A stretch of DNA of 54,898 nucleotides from an uncultured Prevotella sp. (GTDB taxonomy: Bacteria > Bacteroidota > Bacteroidia > Bacteroidales > Bacteroidaceae), in assembly GCA_905233425.1 (NCBI GenBank), contig CAJOEC010000016.1:1-54898 (forward strand), written 5' to 3'. Under the pieces are notes generated by a model. That model saw nothing but the letters and a program-made list of their open reading frames with translations, ran no database searches and was not told where the DNA came from. Each line of letters starts with the position of its first letter. The first letter of the stretch is position 1. Position numbers and translations under genes: made by a program. This document shows positions 24,411 to 34,755 of the stretch, in pieces.

Positions 24411-27173
24411 ATGAAGCAAAGAACAACCGCAACAAGGAAAAGACGGTGGGTGGCCCGTGCTGCCTGCGGTCTGCTTGTCTGTGCTACAGCGGTGGGCGTG
24501 CAGTCGTGTAAGGACGACGTGCTCACCGGACAGCCGGAATGGCTGGGAAACAGCATATACGAGCGGCTGCAGGAAGACGGCAACTACACCACAGTGCTGC
24601 GCCTCATCGACGACCTGGACCTCAAGGAGGTTCTCGGTCACACCGGCTCGAAGACCATCTTCGTCGCCGACGACGAGGCTTACAGGAAATGGTACGGCAA
24701 CAACGACTGGGGAGTGAGTGGTTATGAGCAGCTCACCAAAGCACAGAAACGTCTGCTGCTTAACAACTCGATGGTGAACAACGCCTACCTCATCGAGCTG
24801 ATGTCAAACGTCTCGGGCACACCGCCAAAGGAGGGCATGGCCATGCGCCGCGAGACCGCTACGAGCATCTACGACAGTGTCTACATCATGCCGGCGGCAG
24901 AGATGCCCAACACGGCGGGATGGGCCGAGCTGAAGGAAAAGGGACGCAGCGTACCCATCTTCAAGGATGCCACATCGGCAACCATGATACATTTCCTGCC
25001 AGCCTACATGGCCTACAACAACATCACAAGCGAAGACCTCGCCATCCTCACCAACGGACAGGCCACCTCGGCCAACGAGGCGTGGGTGAACGGGAAGAAG
25101 GTGGTGGAACGTGACATCACGTGCAAGAACGGATACATACAGAAGGTCGACGGAGTGATTGAAAGCTCGCCTAACATGGCCGAAATCATACGCCAGCATA
25201 AGGTGATGTCACGATGGAACGAGCTGCTCGACCGTTTCTCGGCACCTTACTACTATGCCAACGGCAGCCGTGAGTACAACCGAATAAACAACCGCGAGGA
25301 CTCTGTCTACGTTCTGCGCTATTACAGCCGCCGCTCATACAACCCCAACAACGGCACAGTGGGACCGAACAGCGTCATGCCCGACATGCAGACACCGGTC
25401 AATGAGCTGCTCAGCTTCGACCCGGGATGGAACCACTACATGTATTCAAACACCATGGGCTACGACCTCCACTACGACGCGGGGGCAATGCTCGTGCCTA
25501 CGGACGACGCCCTCGACAAATGGTGGAATGAAGCCGGACTTGACCTCCACCACGAGTACAAGGAGTGGGACTCGATACCCAACAAGATCCTCTCGAAGCT
25601 CATCAACGTGAACATGCTGCCTACGTTCTCGGAGAGCGTGCCCTCGAAGTTCGCCAGTGTGCTCAACGACGCAAAGGAACCACTCGGAATAACGGCAGCC
25701 GACGTGGACTCGTGCTTCATGGGATGCAACGGTGTGGTCTACCTCACAAACAAGGTGTTCACACCGGCAGAGTATGCATCGGTGACTTATCCCGCACTGG
25801 CCCACGAGTCGACAATGAACGTCATCTACTGGGTCATAGAGCAGCACAACTTCCTGCCCTATCTGCTCTCCATGGACTCGAAATACGCACTGCTGCTGCC
25901 TACCAACGAGGCAATGAAGTGGTATATCGACCCGTCATCGTACTGGCTCACCACTAACGTGAAAGACACTTTGGGCAACTCAACAGTGTACCAGTGGCCC
26001 CGTGTCTCGACATTCTACTACGACAAGTCGAAGACCGACGAGAGCGAGCGCGTGCAGGCATGGAGATACACTGCCACGGCCGACTCCCTGGGTAACATCG
26101 AGCTGGGAATCATCGCACAGTCGACAAACGTGGCACGAAGCATCGTGGACACACAGCTCAAAGACCTCATGGACCAGCTCATCATTGTCATACCCGACAA
26201 GACGAAGACCCTTGACGAGTATGTGGCCGAAGGCTACTCGCTCTTCAAGACCAAGGGCGGCACACTGCTGCGTGTCACAGCGGGAGAGGGAGGAAAGCTG
26301 GCCTTCGAGGGAGCATGGCAGATGGAGCACAACAACCGCAAGATACAAAGCACGGAGATGTTCATCAAAGCCAACGGACGCTCGTATGTCATCAACGACC
26401 AGCTGCCGATGGGAAGCCGCAAGTCGGTCTTCCAGACACTGCGCGAGCACGACGAGTATGCCGGGTTCCTCTCGCTCCTGCAGAGCAGCTACTGCTCGCT
26501 GCTGAAGCAGTCGCTGAAAGGCGGCTCAAACGTGACATACACGCCTTGTGGAAACAACAACTACAACCTGAGCCTCCTCGACAACTATAACTATACTGTA
26601 TTCGTGCCAAAGACGGATGCCATAGAGAAACTGCAGGACGAAAAAATCCTGCCCAGCGCATACGAGCTGCTCGACACCAAGTCATTCAGCATCCTCGACA
26701 GTATCTGCCAGGCAGAGGGATGGTATCCCGAAGAGGCAACAAACCAGGAGAAGCAGACAATACGCAAAAAGGCACAGGCATGCCTCGAAAGCATCGTCTC
26801 CGACTTTGTGCGCTACCACGTCATGGACCGTTCCGTGGCAGTGGGAATGGCACCCGAGGCCAACGCCAGCAGCAACTATGAGTCGATGAAGCGTAACCCC
26901 GCGACAGGCCGATTCTTCCCGCTGCACGTTGTGTACGACAAGAATGGCATCACCGTCAAAGACGTGTTGAATAAAGAGCATAAAGTCGTAACCACAACGG
27001 GACTCTACAACAACATCTGCCGCGAGTACTGGTTTGAAAAGCTCGCCAACAACGTGGGCGACAAGCTCTTCATGGCCAGCGACGCTGTGGTACACCTCTT
27101 GCCCGATGAACTGAGATACGAGACCCTGCGCCCATGGCGGGAAGTAGTGGAAGAATACTTAAAGAACAATTAG
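24411..27173 (+). CDS. Surface lipoprotein with four FAS1 (fasciclin) domains
   Basis: 920 aa. A lipoprotein signal peptide ends VGVQSC (Cys 33). Four FAS1-type units are marked by their conserved strand-turn motifs: KTIFVADDEAYRKW (near residue 82), AMLVPTDDALDKW (near 360), YALLLPTNEAMKWY (near 495) and YTVFVPKTDAIEKL (near 730). FAS1 domains mediate adhesion or weak carbohydrate and protein binding in secreted proteins of all kingdoms. Its location 4 bp before a SusC gene places it in the same operon, presumably at the outer surface as a cargo-binding or scaffold lipoprotein. The exact ligand is unknown. Confidence 0.8.
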   Translation: MKQRTTATRKRRWVARAACGLLVCATAVGVQSCKDDVLTGQPEWLGNSIYERLQEDGNYTTVLRLIDDLDLKEVLGHTGSKTIFVADDEAYRKWYGNNDWGVSGYEQLTKAQKRLLLNNSMVNNAYLIELMSNVSGTPPKEGMAMRRETATSIYDSVYIMPAAEMPNTAGWAELKEKGRSVPIFKDATSATMIHFLPAYMAYNNITSEDLAILTNGQATSANEAWVNGKKVVERDITCKNGYIQKVDGVIESSPNMAEIIRQHKVMSRWNELLDRFSAPYYYANGSREYNRINNREDSVYVLRYYSRRSYNPNNGTVGPNSVMPDMQTPVNELLSFDPGWNHYMYSNTMGYDLHYDAGAMLVPTDDALDKWWNEAGLDLHHEYKEWDSIPNKILSKLINVNMLPTFSESVPSKFASVLNDAKEPLGITAADVDSCFMGCNGVVYLTNKVFTPAEYASVTYPALAHESTMNVIYWVIEQHNFLPYLLSMDSKYALLLPTNEAMKWYIDPSSYWLTTNVKDTLGNSTVYQWPRVSTFYYDKSKTDESERVQAWRYTATADSLGNIELGIIAQSTNVARSIVDTQLKDLMDQLIIVIPDKTKTLDEYVAEGYSLFKTKGGTLLRVTAGEGGKLAFEGAWQMEHNNRKIQSTEMFIKANGRSYVINDQLPMGSRKSVFQTLREHDEYAGFLSLLQSSYCSLLKQSLKGGSNVTYTPCGNNNYNLSLLDNYNYTVFVPKTDAIEKLQDEKILPSAYELLDTKSFSILDSICQAEGWYPEEATNQEKQTIRKKAQACLESIVSDFVRYHVMDRSVAVGMAPEANASSNYESMKRNPATGRFFPLHVVYDKNGITVKDVLNKEHKVVTTTGLYNNICREYWFEKLANNVGDKLFMASDAVVHLLPDELRYETLRPWREVVEEYLKNN

Positions 27174-27177
27174 GACT

Positions 27178-30100
27178 ATGAGAAAGCTGAAATCCATAAT
27201 ATTGACGCTGGCACTGCTATTGGCGGTAACTGCCGGCGCACAGGACATAACGTCGGTCCACGGAACGGTGAGCGACGAAATGGGCGGCCTGATGGGAGCC
27301 ACCGTGTGCGAGATCGACGGCACGGGGCGTATCATCAACTCGGCCGTCACCGACCTAAACGGTAATTTCACCATGAAGGTGAAAAACACCAAGGACAAGA
27401 TACGCTTCAGCTATGTGGGCATGAGCACACAGACGCTGCCAATCAACAAGACAACCTACAACATCAGCATGAAGAGCGCCACGACGCTGAAGGAGGTGAC
27501 CGTGAAGTCGAAGAAACGCGCACAGGGCAACGGACTGCCCATCCCGGAGCGCGAGCTGTCGTATGCCACGCAAACCATATCGATGAAAGAGTTCGAGGGT
27601 CTGGGCATCACCTCCGTCGACGAGGCACTCCAGGGACGTATCGCAGGTCTCGACATCATCGGAAACAGCGGTGACCTCGGCTCAGGCTCAACAATGCGTT
27701 TGCGCGGTGTCAGCTCTCTGTCGAGCCTCACCGACTCAAACCCCCTCATCGTGGTCGACGGAAACATACGTGAGGTGAACCTCGACAACTTCGACCTCGC
27801 AGGGGCCAACAACGAGAAATTCGCCGAACTGCTCAACATCAACCCCGAGGACATAGCGGAAATCCGCGTGCTGAAGGATGCTGCGTCGTGTGCCGTCTAC
27901 GGCTCGCAGGGCGGTAACGGTGTCATCGAGCTGACAACAAAACGTGGTGTGAAGGGAAAGCCGAAGCTCACCTACACGCTGAAGCTCACTGGCACATACC
28001 AGCCAAAGGGCTATGACCTGCTCAACGGCGACGACTACACCATGATGCTCAAGGAGGCATACTTCAACCCCTCGCAGGACGACAACGCCTCGAACATCCC
28101 CGAAATCAGCTACCTTGGCCCGGAGTTCGCCGACTATCTGCAGTACCGCGACAACACCGACTGGCGCGATGCCGTCACACAGTGGGGTCTGCGACAGAAC
28201 CACTACGTCACCATCTCGGGTGGCGGTGAGAAGGCTTCGTTCCGCATCGGCGGCGGTTTCGACAACGAGACGGGTACGATGATCAAGCAGAAGCTCAACC
28301 GATTCTCAACACGTGTGGCCCTCGACTACAATATTTCAGAGCGCATACGCGTGAGCACCAACTTCGCTCTCACCTACACAAAGAACAAAATGAACTACGA
28401 CGGCCTGCTGGGTATCGCACAGAAGAAGATGCCAAACATGAGCATCTATGAGAAAAACCCGGACACAGGCTATGACACCGACGTGTACTACACCATGCCA
28501 CGCACAGGGCCATACATCGGCTCGGAAGTGTTCAAGGACGACCAGCGAAACTATGTCAACCCTGTGGCTTCGGCAAATCTGGCCACCAACGACCGCCGGA
28601 CATACGACATGAGTCCCGAACTCGTCATCCAGTACCGTCTGCTCGGACTGCAGGAAGACCAGCACCGCCTGGACTATCGTGGAAGCGTCTATATGAACAT
28701 CTTCAACCAGTACGACGACAAGTTCTACCCATGGGAGCTGACACCCGTCTCCTACAACAGCGGTGTGAACATCAGTTATAATGGCTCGTCGAAAAGCGTG
28801 TCGTTCAACACCAAGCAGCAGCTCACTTTCACCCCTGCTTTCACCAACAAAGACCACCAGGCCATGTTCATGGGTAAATTCGAGCTTACCAGCGGATCGA
28901 GCAACGGACAGAGCACCGAGGCAAACGGACTGGCAACCGGAGTGAAGGACCCGTCGGCCGGCGGCCTTAACCAGAAGCCGAACTCATGGTACAACCAGTG
29001 GCGCTCGATGTACTACACATTCTCGGCACACTATGCCTACAAGGAACGCTACGTCGCCGACTTCACTGTGCGTGTCGACGGAACAACGAAGTTCGGCCCG
29101 GGCAATCGTTGGGGATACTTCCCCTCGGTGTCGCTGAAATGGATTGTCAGCGACGAGCCGTGGATGCAGAAACTGAAACCAGTGCTCTCAATGTTTGCCG
29201 TACGTCCGGGATGGGCACTTGGCGGTAACCAGCCCAACCAGAACTACCTCTACACCTCGAAATACGGCTCGGCAGACCGCTATATCGACATGAATGCCAT
29301 GGCACCGCTCAACATACGACTCACTGACCTGAGATGGCAGAAGAAGTCGGAGTTCAACGGGGGTATCGACCTGGCTTTCCTCGACGACAAGCTGAAACTT
29401 ACCATCGAGGGCTATTACTCAACCATCACCGACATGCTTATGGCCAACTACCGCATACCTTCCAATGCCGGTTTCACCACAGTGCCTTACCGCAACTCGG
29501 GTAAGATGCGCAACATGGGTTGGGAGTTCCACATCTCTACAAACAGGTTCATACAGAAAGGTAAGTTCTATATGGACATGAACGTGAACTTCGGTAACAA
29601 CCGCAATGAGATCATCGAGATGGACGAGTACGTGCTCAACAACCTCAACTCAACCTACGGCTATGAGAACGGAGAGTGGCTGCGCCGCGTCCAGCTGCAC
29701 AATCCCTTCGGTGCCATCTATGGCTTCAAGTTCAAGGGCGTGTTCACACACAACTATACCACTTTCGTCAATCTGCACCTCAGCGACGAGGAGTTCCTGC
29801 AGTTCACACAGGGCACACTGCCCGACGAGTGGTATGCGGAGCACGGATGGGAGAAACGTCCCTACACTGCCCCAGTGGCAGTCAATGCCGATGGCAAGCT
29901 CGTACGCGATGGTAACACCGGCGACCCCGTCCGTCTGATGTACAACTACACCAACGACGCGACCGGCAAGAACTACCGCTTCAACGGCGGTGACGCCATC
30001 TACGAGGATGCCAACCACGATGGACAGATCAACGCCCTCGACATCTGCTACCTCGGCTCGTCGCTGCCAAAGCTCACCGGCGGTTTCGGATTCACATTCA

Positions 30101-30561
30101 ACTACGGCGAGTGGCGCCTGTCTACGCAGTTCACCTACCGTGTGGGCAACAAGATCCTGAACCTGGCCCGTCTCGACCTCGAATCGATGATTTACAACGA
30201 CAACCAGGCACAGGCCGTGAACTACCGCTGGCGCAAGGAAGGCGACGTGACATCAGTGCCACGTGCCATGCACGGGAAGAACTCGGCTTACAACTCGCTC
30301 GTCAGCGACCGCTACGTGGAGGACGGCTCATACCTCCGCATGAGCTATGCACAGCTGTCGTATGCCATCAAGAAGAAGTACCTCACATGGATTGGACTGA
30401 ACCGCATTTCCATGTATGCTTCTATCAACAACCCCTTCGTCATCACGAAATACTCAGGCGTAGACCCCGATATTGCCCAGGGCGGATATGACCCGGCAAT
30501 CGACCGGGCGCAGACACCACGCTCAAGGAGCTACACGCTGGGTATCACGGTCGATTTCTAA
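27178..30561 (+). CDS. SusC/RagA-type TonB-linked transporter (first of the FAS1 locus)
   Basis: 1127 aa. Signal peptide at 1-21 (ends VTAGAQ). A carboxypeptidase-regulatory-like domain covers about 24-105 (VHGTVSDEMGGLMGATVC ... IRFSYVGMSTQTLP), then the plug (SVDEALQGRIAGLDIIG ... LIVVDGNIREVN ... LKDAASCAVYGSQGGNGVIELTTK, about 140-260) and the barrel, ending ITVDF. It should form the outer-membrane channel for whatever the downstream SusD and FAS1 lipoproteins bind. It starts 4 bp after the FAS1 gene. The plug has a longer loop (GANNEKFAELLNINPED) than the 14317-17502 paralogue. Confidence 0.92.
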   Translation: MRKLKSIILTLALLLAVTAGAQDITSVHGTVSDEMGGLMGATVCEIDGTGRIINSAVTDLNGNFTMKVKNTKDKIRFSYVGMSTQTLPINKTTYNISMKSATTLKEVTVKSKKRAQGNGLPIPERELSYATQTISMKEFEGLGITSVDEALQGRIAGLDIIGNSGDLGSGSTMRLRGVSSLSSLTDSNPLIVVDGNIREVNLDNFDLAGANNEKFAELLNINPEDIAEIRVLKDAASCAVYGSQGGNGVIELTTKRGVKGKPKLTYTLKLTGTYQPKGYDLLNGDDYTMMLKEAYFNPSQDDNASNIPEISYLGPEFADYLQYRDNTDWRDAVTQWGLRQNHYVTISGGGEKASFRIGGGFDNETGTMIKQKLNRFSTRVALDYNISERIRVSTNFALTYTKNKMNYDGLLGIAQKKMPNMSIYEKNPDTGYDTDVYYTMPRTGPYIGSEVFKDDQRNYVNPVASANLATNDRRTYDMSPELVIQYRLLGLQEDQHRLDYRGSVYMNIFNQYDDKFYPWELTPVSYNSGVNISYNGSSKSVSFNTKQQLTFTPAFTNKDHQAMFMGKFELTSGSSNGQSTEANGLATGVKDPSAGGLNQKPNSWYNQWRSMYYTFSAHYAYKERYVADFTVRVDGTTKFGPGNRWGYFPSVSLKWIVSDEPWMQKLKPVLSMFAVRPGWALGGNQPNQNYLYTSKYGSADRYIDMNAMAPLNIRLTDLRWQKKSEFNGGIDLAFLDDKLKLTIEGYYSTITDMLMANYRIPSNAGFTTVPYRNSGKMRNMGWEFHISTNRFIQKGKFYMDMNVNFGNNRNEIIEMDEYVLNNLNSTYGYENGEWLRRVQLHNPFGAIYGFKFKGVFTHNYTTFVNLHLSDEEFLQFTQGTLPDEWYAEHGWEKRPYTAPVAVNADGKLVRDGNTGDPVRLMYNYTNDATGKNYRFNGGDAIYEDANHDGQINALDICYLGSSLPKLTGGFGFTFNYGEWRLSTQFTYRVGNKILNLARLDLESMIYNDNQAQAVNYRWRKEGDVTSVPRAMHGKNSAYNSLVSDRYVEDGSYLRMSYAQLSYAIKKKYLTWIGLNRISMYASINNPFVITKYSGVDPDIAQGGYDPAIDRAQTPRSRSYTLGITVDF

Positions 30562-30570
30562 AGACCTGCC

Positions 30571-30615
30571 CCCAGACCCTCTCCATGAGGGAATGGGAGT
30601 GGATACTTTCAAGTC
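30571..30615 (+). repeat. GC-rich intergenic repeat before the SusD gene
   Basis: CAGACCCTC, a short GGGA/TCCC-type palindrome and GGGAGTGG followed by a T/A-rich TAC-like run. The junction at 32462-32515 has the same order of pieces (CAGACCCTC ... CTCCCTGGAGG ... GGGGAGTGGTTAC). Both stand directly after a stop codon in the FAS1 locus. Confidence 0.6.
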
Positions 30616-30646
30616 AGGAAAAGAGTATAAATTAATATATTCAATT

Positions 30647-32461
30647 ATGAAAGCTATATTAAACAAATTGCAAAACCATATACTTCCCTCCCTCGCAGGG
30701 AGGGGCTGGGGGATGGGTCTGCTGGCAGTAGCAGCCCTAACCTCCTGCTCCGACTTCCTTGAGATTCCCTCGCGCAGCGAAATCATCCTCGAGGAATTCT
30801 GGAATGAGAAGGCCGACGTGGACAACATCGTCGCAGGATGCTATTCACGCATGGAGTCCGACGATGTCATCCGGAGAATGATTGTATGGGGCGAAGGACG
30901 CACCGACAATGTCGGGGCGGGCATCAATATCGACAGGGATGCAAGCCTTGAGAACGTCATCAAGGAGAACATCACCACGAAGAACGCCTACACTGGATGG
31001 GACGGCTTCTACAGCGTCATCAACCGCTGCAACACCGTGCTCAAATATGCGCCGGGAGTGGCAGAGAGTGACCCGGGATACACACAGAGCGAGTTGAAGG
31101 CAACGATTGCCGAGGTGTCGGCACTTCGCGACCTCTGCTATTTCTATCTCATACGCACTTTCCGCGACGTGCCATTCTCTTTTGAGGCTTACACCGACGA
31201 CGACCAGACGTTTGACCTGCCTCCAACACCTTTTGAGACTGTACTCGACAGCCTCGTACAGGACTTGGAAAATGTGCAGGGGAATGCCATCAAGCGCTAT
31301 CCCACAACGAAGCCAGAGTACCAGACTGGCAGGATAACACGATGCGCCATCTGGGCAATGCTCTGCGAGATGTACCTCTGGAAGGGCGACTATGAAAACT
31401 GCATAAAGTATGCCGACCTCGTCATTGAGGACAAGAAGGACCAGGCCAAGGAGCAGAACAAAGTGTCGTTCGGACAGGCCACAGACCAGCGTCTCATGGG
31501 CTATCCACTTGAGAGCAACTCTACCTACAGCACTTCCTACGGTGATTACTATCAAACCATTTTCATCAATGGAAACAGCAAAGAGACAATCTTTGAACTG
31601 CAGTTCGACGAACAACAGGCTGGTCAGACCATGCTTGGCAACAGTGCAGTGGGACTGTTGTACGGAAACTCTACGGTGACGAAAGGATACCTCGCCCCGT
31701 CGTCAACAGTGCTCAGCGATGCCTCCAAGACATCGGGCAGAGTCATCTATGCCGACGCCAACTACTACTCTGACGGTCGTATCTACTATAACAGCAACAA
31801 CGAGAGTGAAGCCATTTCGAAATACGTGCACAGGTCGGTGTCGATAAAGAACGACGCAACACACGACAAAGCACCCACGGTGACATACGGAAGCAAGTTC
31901 GGCTATGCAAAAATCAACAACGTAGACCACTACTACTGTTCAGCACCATGGATCATCTATCGTCTGCCCGACATCATGCTGCTCAAAGCCGAGGCCATCT
32001 GCCAGAAACTGCGCGAAGGCTCTGAACCCGATGACGTGGCATATAATGAGCCACTACTCAACGAAGCCTTCGAGTTGGTAAAGGTCGTGAACAACAGAAG
32101 CGTGTGCCAGCAAACCTCTGAAATGACCGACGTACTGCAAATCAGGAATTACAAGACCAAGGAAAGCATGGAGAATCTGGTGCTCGCTGAAAGGCAGAGG
32201 GAGATGATGTTTGAAGGAAAAAGATGGTTCGACCTTGTACGGCGCTCCTTGCGCGACAACAGCACCGACGTACTCGTAACGGCCATGCAGAGGCGCGCAG
32301 GAACAAACTCGCAATACGTCCAGAATTTCTTCGGCAGCCCTACCACGGGAATGTACGCCATCTTCTGGCCCTACAACGACGAAGAGACTAAGGTGAACCT
32401 CAATCTTGCCAAAGCGCAGAACCCGGCGTTCAGCTCCGGAGAAAGCAACATCTCGAAATAA
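30647..32461 (+). CDS. SusD-like outer-membrane lipoprotein (first of the FAS1 locus)
   Basis: 604 aa from ATG 30647; the longer frame beginning at 30473 overlaps the SusC gene and is not used. The lipoprotein signal peptide ends AALTSC (Cys 34), and the mature protein starts SDFLEIPSRSEI, a common SusD opening. Family helices are clear: EFWNEKADVDNIVAGCYSRM, EVSALRDLCYFYLIRTFRDVP, LAERQREMMFEGKRWFDLVR. It binds the ligand passed to the adjacent SusC. The part of the signal sequence at residues about 12-24 (ILPSLAGRGWGMG) is encoded by a GC-rich palindromic repeat (30682-30720) that recurs in the next gene. Confidence 0.9.
   Translation: MKAILNKLQNHILPSLAGRGWGMGLLAVAALTSCSDFLEIPSRSEIILEEFWNEKADVDNIVAGCYSRMESDDVIRRMIVWGEGRTDNVGAGINIDRDASLENVIKENITTKNAYTGWDGFYSVINRCNTVLKYAPGVAESDPGYTQSELKATIAEVSALRDLCYFYLIRTFRDVPFSFEAYTDDDQTFDLPPTPFETVLDSLVQDLENVQGNAIKRYPTTKPEYQTGRITRCAIWAMLCEMYLWKGDYENCIKYADLVIEDKKDQAKEQNKVSFGQATDQRLMGYPLESNSTYSTSYGDYYQTIFINGNSKETIFELQFDEQQAGQTMLGNSAVGLLYGNSTVTKGYLAPSSTVLSDASKTSGRVIYADANYYSDGRIYYNSNNESEAISKYVHRSVSIKNDATHDKAPTVTYGSKFGYAKINNVDHYYCSAPWIIYRLPDIMLLKAEAICQKLREGSEPDDVAYNEPLLNEAFELVKVVNNRSVCQQTSEMTDVLQIRNYKTKESMENLVLAERQREMMFEGKRWFDLVRRSLRDNSTDVLVTAMQRRAGTNSQYVQNFFGSPTTGMYAIFWPYNDEETKVNLNLAKAQNPAFSSGESNISK
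30682..30720 (+). repeat. Palindromic repeat inside a signal-peptide coding region, copy 1
   Basis: CCCTCCCTCGCAGGGAGGG is a near-perfect palindrome, followed by CTGGGGGATGGG. It is in frame in the SusD gene and encodes LPSLAGRGWGMG. The homologous copy is at 32604-32640 in the next gene, read in the same frame. Confidence 0.85.
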
Positions 32462-32550
32462 AGGCAGACCCTCCCCCTTACCCCTCCCTGGAGGAAGGGG
32501 AGTGGTTACCCTCAAATCTCAATTCTCAAATCTCAAATTTCTAATATATT

Positions 32551-34713
32551 ATGAAGACAATAATTGAAAAGATAAGGAGAAGTTTCCGCTTCATTATGTA
32601 TATACTCCTCCCCCTCGCAGGGGGAGGCTGGGTGGGGGTCTCCTGCTCCGACGAGCCCGACAGCGAGTACTTCTACACCTTCAATGGCGAGTTGATGAGC
32701 GACTACCTGAATAACAGGCCGGACTTCAGCAGCTTTAAGACCATAGTGGAGCGTGCCGGATTGATGGACTTGCTCGCAACTTACGGACACTATACATGCT
32801 TCGTGCCAAACAACGATGCCGTGGATGTCTACCTCCATGAGCATGGCAAGAACAGTATCAGCGACCTCTCAGATGCCGATTGCGACACAATCGCACGAAC
32901 ACACCTCATCGCCAACATGTACTCGACCTTCGAGATGCTCCCAAGCGGAACATCGACTGAAGATGCCAGCTTCACGCTGCCTACGCCGAACTTGCTCGGA
33001 CGATACATCACTACTTCGGCCGCTGAGATAAACGACCAGCCAGTGGTGAAACTCGAAGGTACGGCATATATCTACTACGAGCACCAGAACGACACCGTGG
33101 AGAACGGAATCATGCAGCCCATTAACATGGTCATTGAGAAGTCGAACAGCTACATCGCTGACATAGTGCGCGACAACAAGAAGATCAGCTTGTTCTACGA
33201 GGCTCTGCAGAGAACGGGAGTCTATGACGACATCCTGCTCGTGGCCGACCCGGAATGGGATTCCAAGGCATATCCGAAATACTATTACAGGAGTCACACC
33301 TGGAGTGAGGTGGGATGGGTGCCCGACACCAAGAAATATGGCTACACACTGTTCATCGAACCCGATTCGGTCTACTTGGCCAAATTCAGGGAGAACAACA
33401 TCGACACCATCCAAGGCAGACTGCACGCACTCTATGACCTGGCCTGTAAGATCTACGACCCGGTGTATCCCGATGATGTCAGCGAACCAGGGCACTCATT
33501 CGAGAACCTCACCGACAGCGTGAACCCCCTGCGGCGCTTCGTACAGTACCACATCCTGAACCGCTCCGTGCCAAGTGCCGACAAGCTCACTGCCCCGGTG
33601 ATGAACAAGACCAACGAGGCATTCGGATTCGACACAAAGGTGGTGAACCCCGAAGACTGGTACCAGACGATGCTGCCACACACGCTGATGAAGTTCGAGC
33701 AGCTCACTGTCGACCTCGACGAGAAAGGCAACGACTGCCGTGGAGCCGATGCCAGTCTTGTGGGTGAGCGTTTCATCAACCGCCGATATGCGTCACCGGC
33801 ATTCACCGTCCGAGGCGCGTGGATAGACTCCAGAGTGGAAAAAGAGAACGAGCATGATGCCGTCAACGGACACTATTTCTATGTCGACGACATTGTGGCC
33901 TTCAGCTATGAGACACAGCAGGTGGTGCAGAACGCACGCATCAGAATGGACTTCAGCAGCATCTTCCCCGAGGTGATGACAAACAGTCTGCGCCAGAACG
34001 GAGACCCATTCAGCGACGACAGCAATAGCACCCCCGACGACTCGTCGACGCCGAAAAACGGGCGTAATTTCTATTTCCCGCTCGGTTACCTCGACGGTGT
34101 CACGTTCACCAACTGCTACTGCGTGTTGCGCCGTCCGCACACCAATTTCTGGTCGTGGCAGGGCGACGAGTGGAACCTATTCGGCGACTACGACTTCACA
34201 TTCCGCATTCCGCCTGTGCCTTACACCGGCGAATGGCAGCTGCGTTTAGGATTCTGCGCCATCGAGACGAGAGGTGTCATGCAGGTCTATTTCGACGGGG
34301 TTCCTCAGGGCATACCTCTTGACATGACAAAGTTCCTCAACTCAGAACTGTACATCGGCGACCGTTTCACCACCGACGAGACGAAGGGCGACTACAACAA
34401 GAAGTCCGACGAGGAGAAAGCATCGGAGCAGAAACTGCTGCGCAACCTCGGAGCATACCGCGACGGTAAATCGCAGTACCACTTCAACCCCTCCGACGGC
34501 GGAAAGAACTTCTTCATCGGAAATGAGCGCACATACCGCCGAATACTCTGCCAGACAACCATCGATGCCACAAAGGACCACTATCTGCGTTTCCGCGTGG
34601 CCTCCGACGGTAAGCAGGGAAACAACAACGAGTTCATGCTCGACTTCTTCGAGATGGTGCCTAAGAGCGTCTATGCCGTCGATGGCGACGGGGATATCGA
34701 GGACGACCTCTAA
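32551..34713 (+). CDS. FAS1-domain surface lipoprotein (second in the locus)
   Basis: 720 aa. The lipoprotein signal ends GWVGVSC (Cys 32); much of its hydrophobic part (YILLPLAGGGWVG) comes from the palindromic repeat at 32604-32640. Two FAS1-like units follow: YTCFVPNNDAVDVYL (near residue 75) and a second with YGYTLFIEPDSVYLAKF (near 268), then FVQYHILNRSVPSAD, a characteristic end-of-domain stretch. The C-terminal region (about 470-720) is a beta-rich domain (WQLRLGFCAIETRGVMQVYFDG) of no family I can name. It probably acts on the cell surface with SusC/SusD. Confidence 0.75.
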   Translation: MKTIIEKIRRSFRFIMYILLPLAGGGWVGVSCSDEPDSEYFYTFNGELMSDYLNNRPDFSSFKTIVERAGLMDLLATYGHYTCFVPNNDAVDVYLHEHGKNSISDLSDADCDTIARTHLIANMYSTFEMLPSGTSTEDASFTLPTPNLLGRYITTSAAEINDQPVVKLEGTAYIYYEHQNDTVENGIMQPINMVIEKSNSYIADIVRDNKKISLFYEALQRTGVYDDILLVADPEWDSKAYPKYYYRSHTWSEVGWVPDTKKYGYTLFIEPDSVYLAKFRENNIDTIQGRLHALYDLACKIYDPVYPDDVSEPGHSFENLTDSVNPLRRFVQYHILNRSVPSADKLTAPVMNKTNEAFGFDTKVVNPEDWYQTMLPHTLMKFEQLTVDLDEKGNDCRGADASLVGERFINRRYASPAFTVRGAWIDSRVEKENEHDAVNGHYFYVDDIVAFSYETQQVVQNARIRMDFSSIFPEVMTNSLRQNGDPFSDDSNSTPDDSSTPKNGRNFYFPLGYLDGVTFTNCYCVLRRPHTNFWSWQGDEWNLFGDYDFTFRIPPVPYTGEWQLRLGFCAIETRGVMQVYFDGVPQGIPLDMTKFLNSELYIGDRFTTDETKGDYNKKSDEEKASEQKLLRNLGAYRDGKSQYHFNPSDGGKNFFIGNERTYRRILCQTTIDATKDHYLRFRVASDGKQGNNNEFMLDFFEMVPKSVYAVDGDGDIEDDL
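32604..32640 (+). repeat. Palindromic repeat inside a signal-peptide coding region, copy 2
   Basis: CTCCCCCTCGCAGGGGGAG is a palindrome, followed by GCTGGGTGGGGG. It encodes LLPLAGGGWVGV, in the same reading frame as the copy at 30682-30720. It supplies most of the hydrophobic segment before the lipobox Cys. Confidence 0.85.
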
Positions 34714-34729
34714 ATAGTTTATTGTTTAC

Positions 34730-34755
34730 AGTTAATAGTTTATAGTTATGATTAC
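34730..34755 (+). repeat. 26-bp repeat over the start of the third FAS1 gene
   Basis: AGTTAATAGTTTATAGTT followed by ATGATTAC, including the start codon at 34748. It is identical to 39935-39960, which covers the start of the second SusD gene. Confidence 0.9.

Noticed and set aside
30473..30646. Upstream start of the first SusD gene in the FAS1 locus
   Set aside because: It overlaps the SusC coding region in another frame, and a lipoprotein signal peptide begins at 30647.
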